Source of the DNA: Athripsodes cinereus
Lineage: Eukaryota > Arthropoda > Insecta > Trichoptera > Leptoceridae
Length of the DNA stretch: 64,000 nucleotides
Assembly (NCBI GenBank): GCA_947579605.1
Contig: OX388322.1
Coordinates: 11,594,001-11,658,000, forward strand
Reading direction: 5' to 3'
Part shown: piece by piece, positions 41,677 through 54,900 of the stretch
Position numbering within the stretch: position 1 is the first letter of the stretch
How the letters are laid out: every line of letters starts with the position of its first letter
The notes under the pieces: generated by a model
What the model saw: only the letters and a program-made list of their open reading frames with translations
What the model was told of the DNA's origin: nothing
Databases searched by the model: none
Program-made: the position numbers and the translations under genes

Positions 41677-44600
41677 ATGTTCTCAACGTTTTATGGCAGA
41701 GTATTTCAAAGTGCAAACAAGAGTATCCAAACTGGTAATAACTTGTCTTCTATAATGCTTTTTTCATTCTTATTTAATATATTAAATTTATTGAAAGTGT
41801 TTATGATTTCGCGGAATAGAAATGTTACCTGTTGTATTTAACAAACGATAAATCTAGGATTGTAATAAACCCAAATTCACTCTACACACCCTCACAGTGA
41901 GCAATATGCTTGTGTCATGAAGGCGGAGTAGGTTGTCAGCAAATGATTAAAATCTGGGATCTTTTGATTGATCTTCACATATTTTATTCATTACATTTCT
42001 TTAATGTAACTCATATGTTGTTAAATTTTTTCCAGGTTTCCGTATAAGATTATCAGCCAATATGTGTACTGCTCCAGGAGTCTCCCAATTTGAAACGTTA
42101 TCCGTTACGGTTCCAAAGCCATTTGTTTATCATGTTACTCTGAATCGTCCAGAGAAATTCAACGCATTTAATAAAATTTTATGGGCGTAAGTGAAATTTA
42201 GATATCTCACTGCTTGCAACCATATTATTTATATAAGTTTGCCTATTTCTATAGTACCTTATTGTGATCATATCACTTCAAGAGTGGTTTTTAATATCAG
42301 GGACCAATGTCTATGTTCAGTAATACTTCTTTCTCATTAACAATGTTTTATAGTCTTCATTTGCCTATGTAAATAATTGATTATTAGGATACAACTCTTT
42401 TTCAATAAAACAAACATATCGAAAAAATAAAACAGGTGTTTTATTCTACTAAAGATTTAATTTGTGAGAGAGACGTACGTCTTTCGTCTTATGAGGACAC
42501 CTGTTTTATTTATTTCGATATGGAATTCTACTACCTAAACACCGACACAGTGAATAAAACAAACATAGACTTTTCCAGTTAAATTTGTTTCTGGATATAC
42601 ATTAAACACACAATCTGTAATGTAACTTTTTTAAACTGATCATTGCTTTGTTTATTACAGAGAGCTTGGGAAATGTTTTAATGAACTCAATGACAACTCA
42701 AACTGTCGAGTGGTTATTTTATCTGCCAATGGAAAACATTTTACAGCTGGTAAGTGGTACGAGTATAAAAACTGTATGAACTTAATCTGTGACTGTGTTG
42801 TGTAAATAAAAATCTGTTTTAGGAATTGATCTACAAGACATGATGTCTGTGGGTCAAGAATTAGCAGAATATGAAGATATAGCAAGGAAAGCGAGATACT
42901 TGAGTAAAATGATTAAGTCTTACCAAGACAGTATCTCCTCATTAGAAAAATGTGTGAAGCCAGTAATAGCTGCAGTACATAGTGCATGTGTGGGAGCGGG
43001 AGTGGATCTAATCACTGCCGCTGACATTAGGTAAGATTTACGCATATGTGCTTCAGGGCCTCATTAATCTGAATTTATTTATATCACATCACTGTCACAC
43101 TGGTCGCAATTCAATATTACTGTATAATGGTGTTTCTTTCTAAAATATTTTTACATAGAATGGGCGGTTTAAGTGAGGATTCCTTTGCCAGAGACAAAAT
43201 AGACAATATGGGCTATTTTTTGTTTCTTTTTGTTTATTATTCCAACGAGGGGACTTGCGTTGATCTGTTCTTCCGGTCGCCCGTTAGGAAATGAAAGTGA
43301 GTCTGCAAATTCGGATGAATAGGAGTCCCCGACTCCGGAGATATCCGAGTGTGTAGAGGTTCTTTCAACGTTGCCAGAGACAATGCCTTTAAATTGAGAG
43401 ATGAAATGTTTTATATATCCTTCTCAATATCATTCAGAATTTCATTAAAACGGTTCAATTACATATCCGCACATAATTTTAAAAATGCATTACCATATAT
43501 TTTTGTCCAAATGGATATCAAATTTTTAGCATTCAGAATTTAAAATTGCCTTATTTTGTGTTACGTATGTAAATTATGAAAACTATCTTATATGGTACAT
43601 TCTAGATATTGCTCTAAAGATGCTTGGTTCCAAGTTAAGGAGGTGGATATTGGAATGGCTGCAGATGTTGGTACTCTTCAAAGATTGCCCAAGGTAATAA
43701 TAACAACTAAACATACTCTAAGGTATATATAAATTTGAAATGTAATATATTTGCTAAATTATTTATAATTATTTATTACTACTACTATATCCCAGCCAGT
43801 GGGGTAGCCAGCAGACCAACTGCACACAACAACAAATATATTCATTTATTCATTCTCTACTGTGAATCCATTACAAACAATTTCATGGAGAAATAAATTC
43901 AAATTAAATACAATCAATATATCAGGTTAGTACCTAAATTATAATTATTTATATCCATTTGCATAATTCCAGATAGTAGGCAACACATCACTAGTCAGAG
44001 AGATTTGTTTCACAGGGCGTAAAGTACAATCGGATGAGGCATTGCATTGTGGCCTTGTCAGCAAAGTGTTAGGAGATCATGAGAGTCTTATAAAGGAGGC
44101 AATGGTAATTGCAGAAGACATTTCTATCAAGAGCCCAGTAGCTGTACAATTGACTAAGAAGACACTTGTGTATTCTCAAAGTCGTACCAATCAAGAAGGA
44201 TTGGATTACATTGTAAGATACTTTTATTTTTATTTATTTGATCACACATTGAGCAAATTAATTTAAAATAAATAGTCATCATAATCGTATGAGAACGGCC
44301 TCTGTCTAAAAAGTTATAAATAGAGCTACAGCTTCGCAGCTAAATTATTCAATATAATTTATTGCCCTTGGCGTTACTCGATGGATCTCCTCTATATCCC
44401 TGGAAAATTTATTTAGGGATCAGTCCTTTACAATATGGCTTACTGATTCAGTATAGGCATATGTGCATAGTGGGGTGTAGAGATAGAATGCCTCCGTGTT
44501 GGTACATTCTGAGTAACGCATAACAAATAAGACAAAAATTCTATCACTGGATTATGCGACCAAAAGTTCAAGAGTTATTAATGCGAAATTTAGTCAGAAT

Positions 44601-45938
44601 GAATGTGAATAGCAATATAGATAAGAATAGTGAAATAGAAATGTAGTCGTTACCAATACAATAAAATTATTATCGCTGGCTATTATAATAATAATAACAA
44701 CCCGGAACCGGTTTAAGAAAATCAAAATTACAGGTTCTATTATGATAAAACAATAATAACAGATAGACAAATACATCATAATAGACCCGATTTAGTATTA
44801 CATGATAAACGTAATAAAATAACGTACCTAATAGACATCGCTGTCCCAAATACACATAATATACAGACAACCGTCGCAGAAAAAATACGTAAATATACAG
44901 AACTAGCAGGAGAAATAAAAAATGTTTGGCATTCTAGGTCCATTTATATAATACCTTTAGTCATGTCAGCTACAGGGGTAACTCCGAAATCTTTAATAAA
45001 TAATTTACAAAAATTAGATTTACCGGTTAATTGGTACATTAAAATTCAAAAATCTATTATAATAAACACTTGTAATATTGTAAAAAAGTTTTTGAACACA
45101 GATATTTCAGGCACAATGCTGGTATTTTGATCCCGCGTTCTGAGCCTAATCCTTTGATATCCTGTATATCTGGATAGGTGAATTTTTCCCGGCAATAGAC
45201 TGTTAAGTTTTTGTGTGACTATGACTGATCATATGGAGACTTATCTGGTTGTATAATGCTGAAAATTGTGGATGGCAATTCTGCCGCCGCATAAAAAAAA
45301 ATATTATGCTATTAAGTCAGTGTCATTAAAGGGGCATTCAGACTTACTCATATTCAAAGATCACTCTGGATGATCCTTCAAATTGAAAAAGATGGTTTCA
45401 TCTTCAGTGCTTACTAGAGATGATGGATGGGAGTGATTTACAACCCGACTTAATTTTATTGAAAGTTTTTTTCCTAGTATTTGCTTTTTTCTCTGTAAAT
45501 TATTGATAAATCATAAACAAAATTAACATGCTGTTGTGTATTTACTAGAATTTGCATTGCATATTTTGTAAATTTGTTTTAAATTTTAATAACTATGATA
45601 TTTATGATGAATATTTTAATTGTTTTTTATAAAACTTTTTATAAAAAATTGTCAAACTGGAGATAGCAGAACTGTGAGTATGAACATGGAAGTGAAAGCA
45701 TAAAATGAATGAACATGTTCACTTTTGATGAACAGCTATGACCCTGACACTCTGGATGATCATCCAAAGTGGAAATATATGAATGCTACTTAAGATAATA
45801 TTGATTGAGCTTTTAATATTATTTGTTATTTTATTCCAGGGTTTGATTAATGAGTGTCATCTGCAAAGTGAAGACTTTGTATCAGCTTGTATGGCACAGG
45901 CAATGAAGGGAGAAAAGCCTGTATTCTCCAAATTGTGA
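41677..45938 (+). CDS. ECH1: Delta(3,5)-Delta(2,4)-dienoyl-CoA isomerase (ECH1)
   Basis: Exons are 41677-41734, 42036-42186, 42661-42749, 42823-43030, 43606-43693, 43973-44212 and 45840-45938. Phases fit throughout and give 310 residues (mammalian ECH1 about 327). The enzyme moves two double bonds in 3,5-dienoyl-CoA during oxidation of unsaturated fatty acids. The first ~25 residues are basic and hydroxylated without acids (MFSTFYGRVFQSANKSIQ), fitting a mitochondrial presequence. The C-terminus is SKL, a peroxisomal PTS1, as in mammalian ECH1. The crotonase fold shows LNRPEKFNAFN, the oxyanion-hole segment HFTAGIDL, and GAGVDL. D161, E181 and D189 correspond at constant offset to the three catalytic acids of rat ECH1 (176, 196, 204). 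Introns hold a foldback element, a LINE fragment and a MITE. Confidence 0.96.
42419..42552. mobile_element. Foldback element family F, copy 2
   Basis: Inverted relative to 9884-10089 and flanked by a perfect 15-bp duplication AATAAAACAAACATA (42404-42418 and 42553-42567). It keeps the CACTGTGTCGGTG head (on the minus strand) and the TCGAAAAAATAAAAC end. The central palindrome is shortened to outer arms of about 24 bases. It lies in ECH1 intron 2. Confidence 0.85.
43850..43925. repeat. Dispersed repeat family I, copy 1
   Basis: TTTATTCATTCTCTACTGTG followed by CATTACAAACAATTTCAT matches 52235-52300 and 61000-61065. It looks like a reversed LINE 3' end. It lies in ECH1 intron 5. Confidence 0.5.
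44697..45300 (+). pseudogene. 3' end of a restriction-like-endonuclease LINE, copy 1
   Basis: The frame reads [56 protein letters not shown] and [10 protein letters not shown]. The R-P-D..D-K..D-I-A-x-P pattern is that of the PD-(D/E)XK nuclease at the C-terminus of R4/Dong/NeSL-type LINEs. It ends with a stop near 45130, a 3' UTR and an A tail after GCCGCCGC. A TAA stop interrupts its first codons. It abuts an (ATA)n tract, and R4/Dong elements are known to favour TAA repeats. It lies in ECH1 intron 6. Confidence 0.7.
45330..45789. mobile_element. MITE family B (TTAA target), copy 4
   Basis: Intact TTAA duplications at 45326-45329 and 45790-45793. Ends AGGGGCATTCAG and GAATGCTAC. Interior diverged from the other copies. 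It lies in ECH1 intron 6, ending about 46 bases before exon 7. Confidence 0.85.
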
Positions 45939-45967
45939 AATACTCTTAATTCATTTTAACATAAAAA

Positions 45968-45973
45968 ATAAAT
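45968..45973 (+). terminator. ECH1 polyadenylation signal AATAAA
   Basis: AATAAA 30 bases after the ECH1 stop codon. Confidence 0.65.
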
Positions 45974-47796
45974 GACATATTCTATTGTTATTTTGCGTTC
46001 TCTTATGAAATATCTGTAATTACTTACACCGAATAATAACAACTTTTAACATTTTTTATGTAACTTTAATTTAAAGCACATTTATTAATTAAATCTGTTA
46101 ATCATGGTTAGTTAAGAGGGTCAAGTTTATCCTTTTTCTGTTATTAAGTTATAATAATAATAAAAACTTTTTATTGCTGTATATATAGGACAATTTGTAG
46201 AGCCACATTTGTTCAAATATGAACTCAAGGACCATATTGTGTGTATCAAAGCTTCCAGCAACAAGGTCCTGTCTTCAGCTTCTTTCTGAAACCCTCTCTA
46301 TTCACCTTCTTTTTTGTTGAAATTATAAACGCACATACAATAGGTGTGCTTATTTTATTGTCTGGAGGCAATTTTTTCTAGGTGTAACAAACATTGTTTT
46401 TATGAACCAAGAACTGCAGAAATATAACTCTCTACAAAGTGCCTATTTATAGATTATACATTGTTTTTATGTACTGTATCAGTTATACTGCATTCTAAAG
46501 ATTATTTCATTAATCTTCCTGGGAATATGGAGCTGGAACCAGCTCTTCCATTTAGTGTCTTTGTACTGATTAAGTCAATTTCATTGAATTAATCATTTTA
46601 TATATGCATTTATTTGTATTTCTTGTATTGTAATCAAGTACATACTCCTTACATTGTATTATAAATAGAATTAAGATAGAAAATGTGATTATCAAATTTT
46701 ATTGATTATTCTTTTATAATGTCAAGTATGTCTTATATCTGTGTATATGACTTTATTTTATAATAAAAGCATTTAAGTACATATCTTATAAATCTGTTTA
46801 TTTTTTGCGAAAACCTGTTCTCCATCAATTGTAAATAATTAAATATATCAGTTGAATTCAACTAATATGAAAGAAATAATTAATAACCAGAGTATGTACA
46901 CACTGCTGTACTATTATCAAAAGAATAAGCTTATCATTCAGATGTATATAATAGGTTTTTAAAAATGCGTGATAATTATATCAAAATAAATTACTGTCTG
47001 ATTTTTTTTTTTATATGAACACTGTACCTACTGGTAATAGAGTATTAGCATTTGTTAAAAGCTGTAGCTGCGATGTCATGAAAATATTTGTTGTGATAGA
47101 ATATTAGTTTTTATTAATGATGCAGAGTGTTCATTCAAGTTATGCATAACAAAGAAGGGAGGGAGAATCTGTGGTGATACAATGGCCTGTAGAGACTAGG
47201 TTTAGCTGGTATGCTGTACTCAGTACAACAATAGGTATCACACCATATGTAATGTAAATGTAATAAAATCGTGCCCAATCTACCCCTAGCCATAATATTA
47301 CGTTACACAGGGAGAACTGCACAATGAACTGAAAAATCGATAGCTGCAACTTCACAAAATTGACCCAGTTAAATTTTTCAATGGATAGAGTCGATGTAGG
47401 CGTATAGTGATGTAAAATAATATAACGAGGTATATAGATGCAAGTTTCATCAATGCAAGCACTGGCAAGTATCTAGTATGTCTATGACCTGGATTAATCT
47501 TGGTAGGCGAATTTATGAATGCAACGAGAGGTATGGAAGGGGGAATCATAATGAAGCCTGGTTGACCTACTTTTCCTTCATAAACCTCATAACTATAATA
47601 TGGACCTAGCTACCCTTTGAATGTACCGCTTAATTTACTCAGTGAATATAGCTGCAGAACACGGCCTTCTCTGCACAACGTTCCATTTCCAAGATGGCGG
47701 AGTTCGAGTAAAATTTTGTAGGCATGGAGGTCACAGGAGTGCGTAACTAATATATTTATAATATACGATCTTGGTGTTTTTGACACAAGAAATTAA
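45974..47796. other. Intergenic between ECH1 and Spred, no gene seen
   Basis: AT-rich. At 46150-46330 a stretch starting AATAATAATAAAAACTTTTT looks like a reversed LINE 3' end. Short frames at 47140-47549 have no recognisable content. Confidence 0.4.
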
Positions 47797-47918
47797 CTGC
47801 CCGTTCCTTAAAAAATAAGTCTCTTTTAATTTTCGTGAAAAATATTCTGTCTAAATCTTAAGTCTACATCATTTTTTTTTTTCGAAAATTTAGAGACTTT
47901 TTTAAAGAACCGGTCGTA
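47797..47918. mobile_element. Palindromic MITE-like repeat family G
   Basis: CCGTTCCTTAAAAAATAAGT with AATTTTCG pairs with CGAAAATTTAGAGACTTTTT and AAGAACCGG. A short foldback with about 45-base imperfect arms. Confidence 0.6.
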
Positions 47919-48847
47919 TGTTTAAATTGTCTACCTACGAGGCCTTTTCATCTTCCTAGTCTCCATAGGCCATATGTAATGCATGCAAAAATACTTCATT
48001 TTTATGTCCGCAATTTTTTCTAGAGGGGACAGCCGACCCCATGACTATCTTCGTTTCATACAATAATTATGATTCCTCAACATTGTCGGTTGATTTATTA
48101 CTTTTGAGTCCAGTTATTGAAAGTAGCAAATTTCATAGGACTTCCGAAAATAATTGATGAATTTTTCACAATCCATAATATCAATGGTTTTGTTAGCTAT
48201 TACAACGTTCCCGAGTCGTGCTTCCAGACTTGTATTATAGTAATTGTAGGTGAAGGTGTTCGTAGGTCCAAGTTAAATAATCTCACTTTGATGTAAAACA
48301 ATGGAGTGAGTTTTCAACCCCATAGAGCCTATTTTCTTCATAAAAGTATCGAAACGTTGTCTATTATATTTGACAAGCGCAATGTTTATCAGAAAATTTT
48401 CACATTCAACCTCAAAAATTCTTACATTTGATTGGTGAAAACGGAGTGTGGAAAATTGAGGGGAAAAATTCAGCCAATGGGAGCTAAGACCTTGGCGAGA
48501 GTTCTTAGCGAAAATGAAAAGCGAACGATCCTCAAAGATGGGCGATGTGGGATGAAACTTGTGGCTTTTCATTGAATACCGAGTAGGGCGCCGCACCGCC
48601 ATCCGCCATGCCACCTGCACCGGGCTATGTGTGTATGTACCTATGTACTGCGCGTGTACATAGGTATAGCAAAGCTGGTATATGTGTGGGTATATTGGAT
48701 ATAGTTTAGCACTGAGTACAGTGTACTCTCGTGTTCTGAAATATAGTCAGTAGTGTATGTGCGCGGCGCAAGCGCGGTACGGCCCGACAAAGGGCCGAAA
48801 GCGACGACTATTCTCTAAGTGAAAACTGATGTATTTATGCTTTAAAA
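47919..48847. promoter_or_regulatory. Spred upstream region and 5' leader
   Basis: This is the most GC- and CpG-rich stretch nearby: 48590-48820 contains GCGCGGCGCAAGCGCGGTAC and similar runs. It precedes the proposed Spred exon 1 and probably contains its promoter and 5' UTR. No clear TATA box. Confidence 0.45.
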
Positions 48848-48919
48848 ATGGTGACAATAGTGAGGAGGAGGGCAAAAACTAGGATATTCGACGTGTCAAA
48901 TCATGACAGAGGTATATGA
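48848..48919 (+). promoter_or_regulatory. Upstream ORF overlapping the Spred start codon
   Basis: An ATG at 48848 opens a 23-codon frame (MVTIVRRRAK...) ending TGA 48917-48919. It is out of frame with the Spred ATG at 48903 and overlaps it. If both lie on the mRNA this uORF would lower Spred translation. Confidence 0.4.
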
Positions 48920-51900
48920 AGAGTAAGTAGACGCTTCCATTTGTTATTTGAGCTCATTTCAATATCTGTCATTTCTCGAACTCCGAGAGGTAGGGTTTTG
49001 GTCCAGCCATTTTCTATGTTGTCTCTTACGAGGCTTTATCCAGACTTTGTTTATATCCCACTCTCTGCATGATCCTCTTTGCATCTTCATTAGTTGATGT
49101 TGTTAATTTATTGCTAGCATTATGTCATTGTGTGAATTTGCTTAGAGTCTGAATAGTTGATACATCGTAGTGGGGACATAGACATAGGTACTTGGAGTGT
49201 GAACCAATCAATGAGACATTTTCATTCATTCACAAAACGAAATAATATTAGTTATCTTTATAGCCGACCTCCTATTCTGATTACTTACGTGATTATTATG
49301 CGGCACTGGGGTCCGTGTTTCGTCTAATATGTCCATGTCCTGTATTTTCATGTTTCTGGGAAATGTCCACGATGTTTCCAATTGGATACTGTCTACATAT
49401 GAGAAAACTTCAGATATTTTTTTGTCAGTCATATTAGATTGTTTTCGTTTTATTTTGTGAAAAATATTGTGTATGTAACTATGTACTATGCTAGTTATGT
49501 CCAGACAGATTTTTAGGGATCAAAATTACCTACCTAAAGCTCTCATTTTCCTCATGTTAACCAGCATCTACATACAAAACCTTGTAAAATCATGTTAATA
49601 CAATTTTTAAATTTATATACATCCATATGTAATTTTATTAGCATACAATTGAATATTTACCCCAGCATTTACCTTACTTCTTGTAAGATAATGGGTGTGT
49701 GAAATTCATAACAATTTAAAAAAAAATATTGGTAGTTATTTGATTTATTTATATTATTTTAATGCCTAATTATTTACTATCACCTGTATTCAGCAGACTA
49801 GACATGATTTCCTTCACTTAATTATTTATATTTTATTTTTTAAATTTATTGACGTGTATAGTTCCCACAGGAATATTTAATCCTAGTAATATGTATGTAT
49901 ATTTTTATGTCCACTATGGACACGTTTGCCAAATAAAAAAAATAATGTGTGGCAAGTTTGCATTGATGTCATGGCGGCCTATGACATCAATGCAAACTTG
50001 CATCTATCGAGTGTGAGAGAGTTTCTAGATAATAAACTTGTAAATTTTATGTAAATTTTATGAATAAAGATGTTACACATAATGCGCACTGAACGCATCT
50101 TAAAAATGTGATATATTTCCCCAAACTTGTGTAAAAAAACTTCAGAAATTTGATATTTACTCTCGTTGTCTATTTTATGTGCATATTTTGAATATTCTTG
50201 TGTCATATTTTTATTTGCTATTTGGTGAAGTAATTCTTGTCTTGGAAATCAAACAATTTATATCAGTACATTGTGTTGTTTTTTTTTTATCTATATCTAC
50301 GAGGGTAAGGCGAAAAGTTCTCGGCCTGACAATGAAAAACTGTGGCTTTCAGATTTTTTTTATTTTTATTTTACTACATAATCTCCCTTGACTTCAATAT
50401 ACTTGATCCAGCGTTTCTCCAACATCAGTACTCCTTCCAGGAAGTGAAAGTCTGGAAGGTTGCGAAAATATTCATCTACAGCCCTTTCAACTTCTTCATT
50501 GGATACGAAGAGCTTCCTAGAAACAAATTTCTTGAAGTTTCGGAACCAAGAAGTCTGAGGGTGCCAAATCAGGAGAATAGGGGGGATGGACGAGCATGTC
50601 ATACCCCAAATCTTGCAGTTTTCCCATCGCCAACACACTCTTGTGCACAGGTGCGTTGTCTTGGTGAAAATTGATTTTTGTTTCTTCAAACCAGGCCTCT
50701 TCCGCGAATTTCGCCATCCAGATTGATTAAAAAGGTTGGAGTAATATTTGTTTGTAATTGTTCTGCCTTTTGCAAGGTAATCAATTACCAGGATACCTTT
50801 CCCATCCCAAAATACGCTAACCATGACCTTTCCAGCAGATGCAATCGACTTCGCTTTCTTTAGAGTTGAACCACCAGTTTCCACCCACTGCTTGGACTGC
50901 TGTTTCGTTTCTGAAATGTAGTGGTGGACCCATGTCTCATCCATGGTGACAAATCACCGCACAAAATTGGTCGGATCTCTATTCTATCGGTCCAAAGATT
51001 GCTGCGAAAATCATTTCCGAATTTGTTTTTGATCGGCATTCAACAAATGCGGCACCCTTTTTGCGCGGAGCTTTTTCATCCCTAATTCTTTGAGCGAAAT
51101 GTTGCCGATCCTTTTTTATGATATCCCTACAATTTCAGCTATCTCATGCATCTTAAGTTGTCTGTCGGCCAACACGGTATCATGCACTTTTTCGATGGTT
51201 TCCGGTATGACTGTGGTTTTTGGCCATCCTTCACATGGGTCATCTTCGAGGGATGTGCGACCACCTTTAAATTCAGCTGCCCATTTTTTAACGGCTAACA
51301 TTTAAGGAGCAGAGTCCCTGTACACTTTTGTCAACTTTGGATTAACTTCTACGGAAATTAATCCAAAGTTGACAATCCAAAGTTGACAAAGGATTAATTT
51401 CCGTAGAAGTTGATCCATCTAAAACGAAGAACTTTATCACCGCACGATACTCAAATTTATTCATTTTCATGAAAAATAGGCAAAACGTTGACTGCAAAAA
51501 TTCGTGTGAAGAAACTACTTAAGATAACAAGTTGAAATTTGTCATATGAACTAATGACACATGCACCCAGGTGGGGAATGTATAAATTTTTGCTGATTGG
51601 AGTTATATCTCTGTGTCAGGCCGAGAACTTTTCACCTTACCCTCGTATACCATATAATAAGGTAACCATAGGACTAAGTGTATGTAATGTAGTGATGGGC
51701 GATATATCGATATACGATTTGATTATATCGATAGTTCAGAACACCGCGACTATTCAATAGTATCGGAGCAAGTCGATTATTTTAATCGATTATTATAAGT
51801 CGATTATTATAAGTCGATTATTATATCGATTATTATAAGTCGATTATAACATATAAGTCGATTATAATATATAATATTCGACTTTTGATCTACCCCTTCA

Positions 51901-54900
51901 ATAATTCGACTTCGACTCGTGTTAGTCGGTTCTTAGAATTCGATTTCAATACAAGTTGATACTTGCTACTAAAAGTATAGTAGGATATACGGATGAACCA
52001 TGGCCAATATGCATTTAGGTACCTACCTACCTAAGTATAATACAATATTATATTCATACACGACGCCGTGCCGGACAACACCACAACGATGATGCAGTCA
52101 GTCAGCTGATTAGTGATCGCTCCATTTCTTGCAATTTTTATAACCTAATAGGAAAACTAAGTAACTGCCAGAAAATAATTATTTAGGAATAATTTAAACT
52201 TCTAAGATAAAATTTTGTGGAAGATTTTATTTTTATTTATTTATTTATTCATTCTTTACTGTACATTGATTACAAACAATTACATAAAAGGTATACATTC
52301 AATACGTATTTTTATTTTAATAAGGAACAATAATTACATAAAAAATACATGCATTACAATGTTTCATAATATAAAATCATATAACCTAGGTCCTAAAATA
52401 CTCCCGAACATGTATTGAAATATAATTTCCGCTATATTACTAAGCTAATGAAAATGAGTGGATAGCAACAAATACAAGTATTAATTTTAATAAATACAAA
52501 TTACTATACCTACATATTTTTATTGTTTAGCAGATGTAAGTGATGTCTATTTATTGTACGGTACGGTATTTAAGTACTTCACGTACAAAGAAGTTAACGA
52601 ATAGAAGTACATTGTCTGCTTATTCTCCGAAAATACTTTGCTTTACTTGATTAATAAATTTCTTCGTTACATTATAATGTAATATCTTTTAAAGAGCGTT
52701 ACTAGGTTTTACTATTAAGCTGTCTACAAGTAGAAGATCTCTTAGTAAAAAGAGAGACACTATTCGCGTAGTTACCTGAACAATTTTGTAGGCAATATTA
52801 ATATGAGAACGTGAGCATTCACATTTCACAACCGCATTCTTCAACGCATAAACACAAACTGAATTAAAGCGTGAGGAAGTGAGAGGGGAGTAGATGCGTA
52901 CGTTTCGTTGACGATAGTTTTGTACTTCGTTTTTCCGAATATAATACTATCATAAGACACGAAAATAACCGACTTCAAAATAATCGATTTTTGTGTTATT
53001 CATACCGCGGCACCACGCTACAAATAATCGATACTACTTCGATATATCGATTATTTTTTACAAGTGAAGTCGATTATTTATATCGATTGTGAATTGTGAA
53101 CGACTTCGATTATTTCGATTCTAAAATATGATACTATCGCCCATCACTAATGTAATGAAGGTGTTTGTTGCTTTTAATGTCACATTAATATTCATTTGTT
53201 CACACCACATCATCTACAATGGAACAATCAACTTGATTATAAAATGTTAAAAGCATCATTAATTTAAAAAATAAATATGGAATTCCACAATGTTAATCAC
53301 GAAACATTGGAAGAATTCAAAGCATCACCTGTTCATTGGATGAATAAATAAATATGGAATTCCACAATGTTAATCACGAAACATTGGAAGAATTCAAAGC
53401 ATCACCTGTTCATTGGATGAATAAATAAATATGGAATTCCACAATGTTAATCACGAAACATTGGAAGAATTCAAAGCATCACCTGTTCATTGGATGAATA
53501 AATAAATATGGAATTCCACAATGTTAATCACGAAACATTGGAAGAATTCAAAGCATCACCTGTTCATTGGATGAATAAATAAATATGGAATTCCACAATG
53601 TTAATCACGAAACATTGGAAGAATTCAAAGCATCACCTGTTCATTGGATGAATAAATAAATATGGAATTCCACAATGTTAATCACGAAACATTGGAAGAA
53701 TTCAAAGCATCACCTGTTCATTGGATGAATAAATAAATATGGAATTCCACAATGTTAATCACGAAACATTGGAAGAATTCAAAGCATCACCTGTTCATTG
53801 GATGAATAAATAAATATGGAATTCCACAATGTTAATCACGAAACATTGGAAGAATTCAAAGCATCACCTGTTCATTGGATGAATAAATAAATATGGAATT
53901 CCACAATGTTAATCACGAAACATTGGAAGAATTCAAAGCATCACCTGTTCATTGGATGAATAAATAAATATGGATTCACTGTGTCGGTGTTTCAATAAAT
54001 ATGGAATTCCACAATGTTAATCACGAAACATTGGAAGAATTCAAAGCATCACCTGTTCATTGGATGAATAAATAAAATAATAAATTATCAGGGAGTACAG
54101 CCCCCGTAGACAAACATGCACTTGGCGATCGACTACAAACGAATTTACGACTATAACCGCAACAATAACGCATAATTATATGGTACAAGTAGGTAGATTG
54201 TCGAAAAGTTCACCAGTAGTCGATCGCTAAGTACGGTTTGTCTACGGCCCCAGGTTGTAATAGTTTTTTTACTGTAGAATGGTGGGCCCTCTCTTACAGT
54301 ACTGTCCCTAGTGTTGGGAACTTTGGAAGGAAACAAATGTCTCTCCTCTCATTAAGTGTGATTTTGTGGTGATTGAGTTATATTTTATTTACCTGCTGGA
54401 AGTGATGCATTTGCATGTTATCCCAATATGATGAATTAATTTACATATATTATTTGATTTGCTAAACACTATTTGTATGGAATACGAGTGTTACTCCCAA
54501 TCTTAGGCCTAGTATTTCATTCTGGGCTTAAGTTGACTTTGAAATGTAACCCGAAATAATTTCAATAATCCTGTATTTCAATGTCAATAAAATTTAAGCT
54601 AAGAATAATAATAATACTCACAAAATGTAATTCCTTATTATAAATACAACCCGGAACCGGTTTTAGAAAATCAAAATTACAGGTTCTATTATGATAAAAC
54701 AATAATAACAGATAGACAAATACATCATAATAGACCCGATTTAGTATTACATGATAAACGTAATAAAATAACGTACCTAATAGACATCGCTGTCCCAAAT
54801 ACACATAATATACAAAAAACCGTTGCAGAAAAAATACGTAAATATACAGAACTAGCAGGAGAAATAAAAAATATTTGGCATTCTAGGTCCGTTTATATAA

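Noticed and set aside
44594..44870. Minus-strand frames rich in Tyr/Leu at 44594-44870 and 54562-54804
   Set aside because: They recur only because the LINE fragment is duplicated; the meaningful frame is on the plus strand (nuclease domain).
48273..48620. Minus-strand 115-codon frame before Spred
   Set aside because: No recognisable domain, no splice context, and it overlaps the likely Spred promoter/leader. Treated as chance.
50342..50863. Plus-strand frames within 50342-50863 and 51090-51305
   Set aside because: They are antisense to the mariner transposase pieces on the minus strand.
53274..54078. CRISPR-like array (regular 77-bp repeats)
   Set aside because: The whole unit is repeated without variable spacers, and the host is an insect. 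It is a minisatellite.
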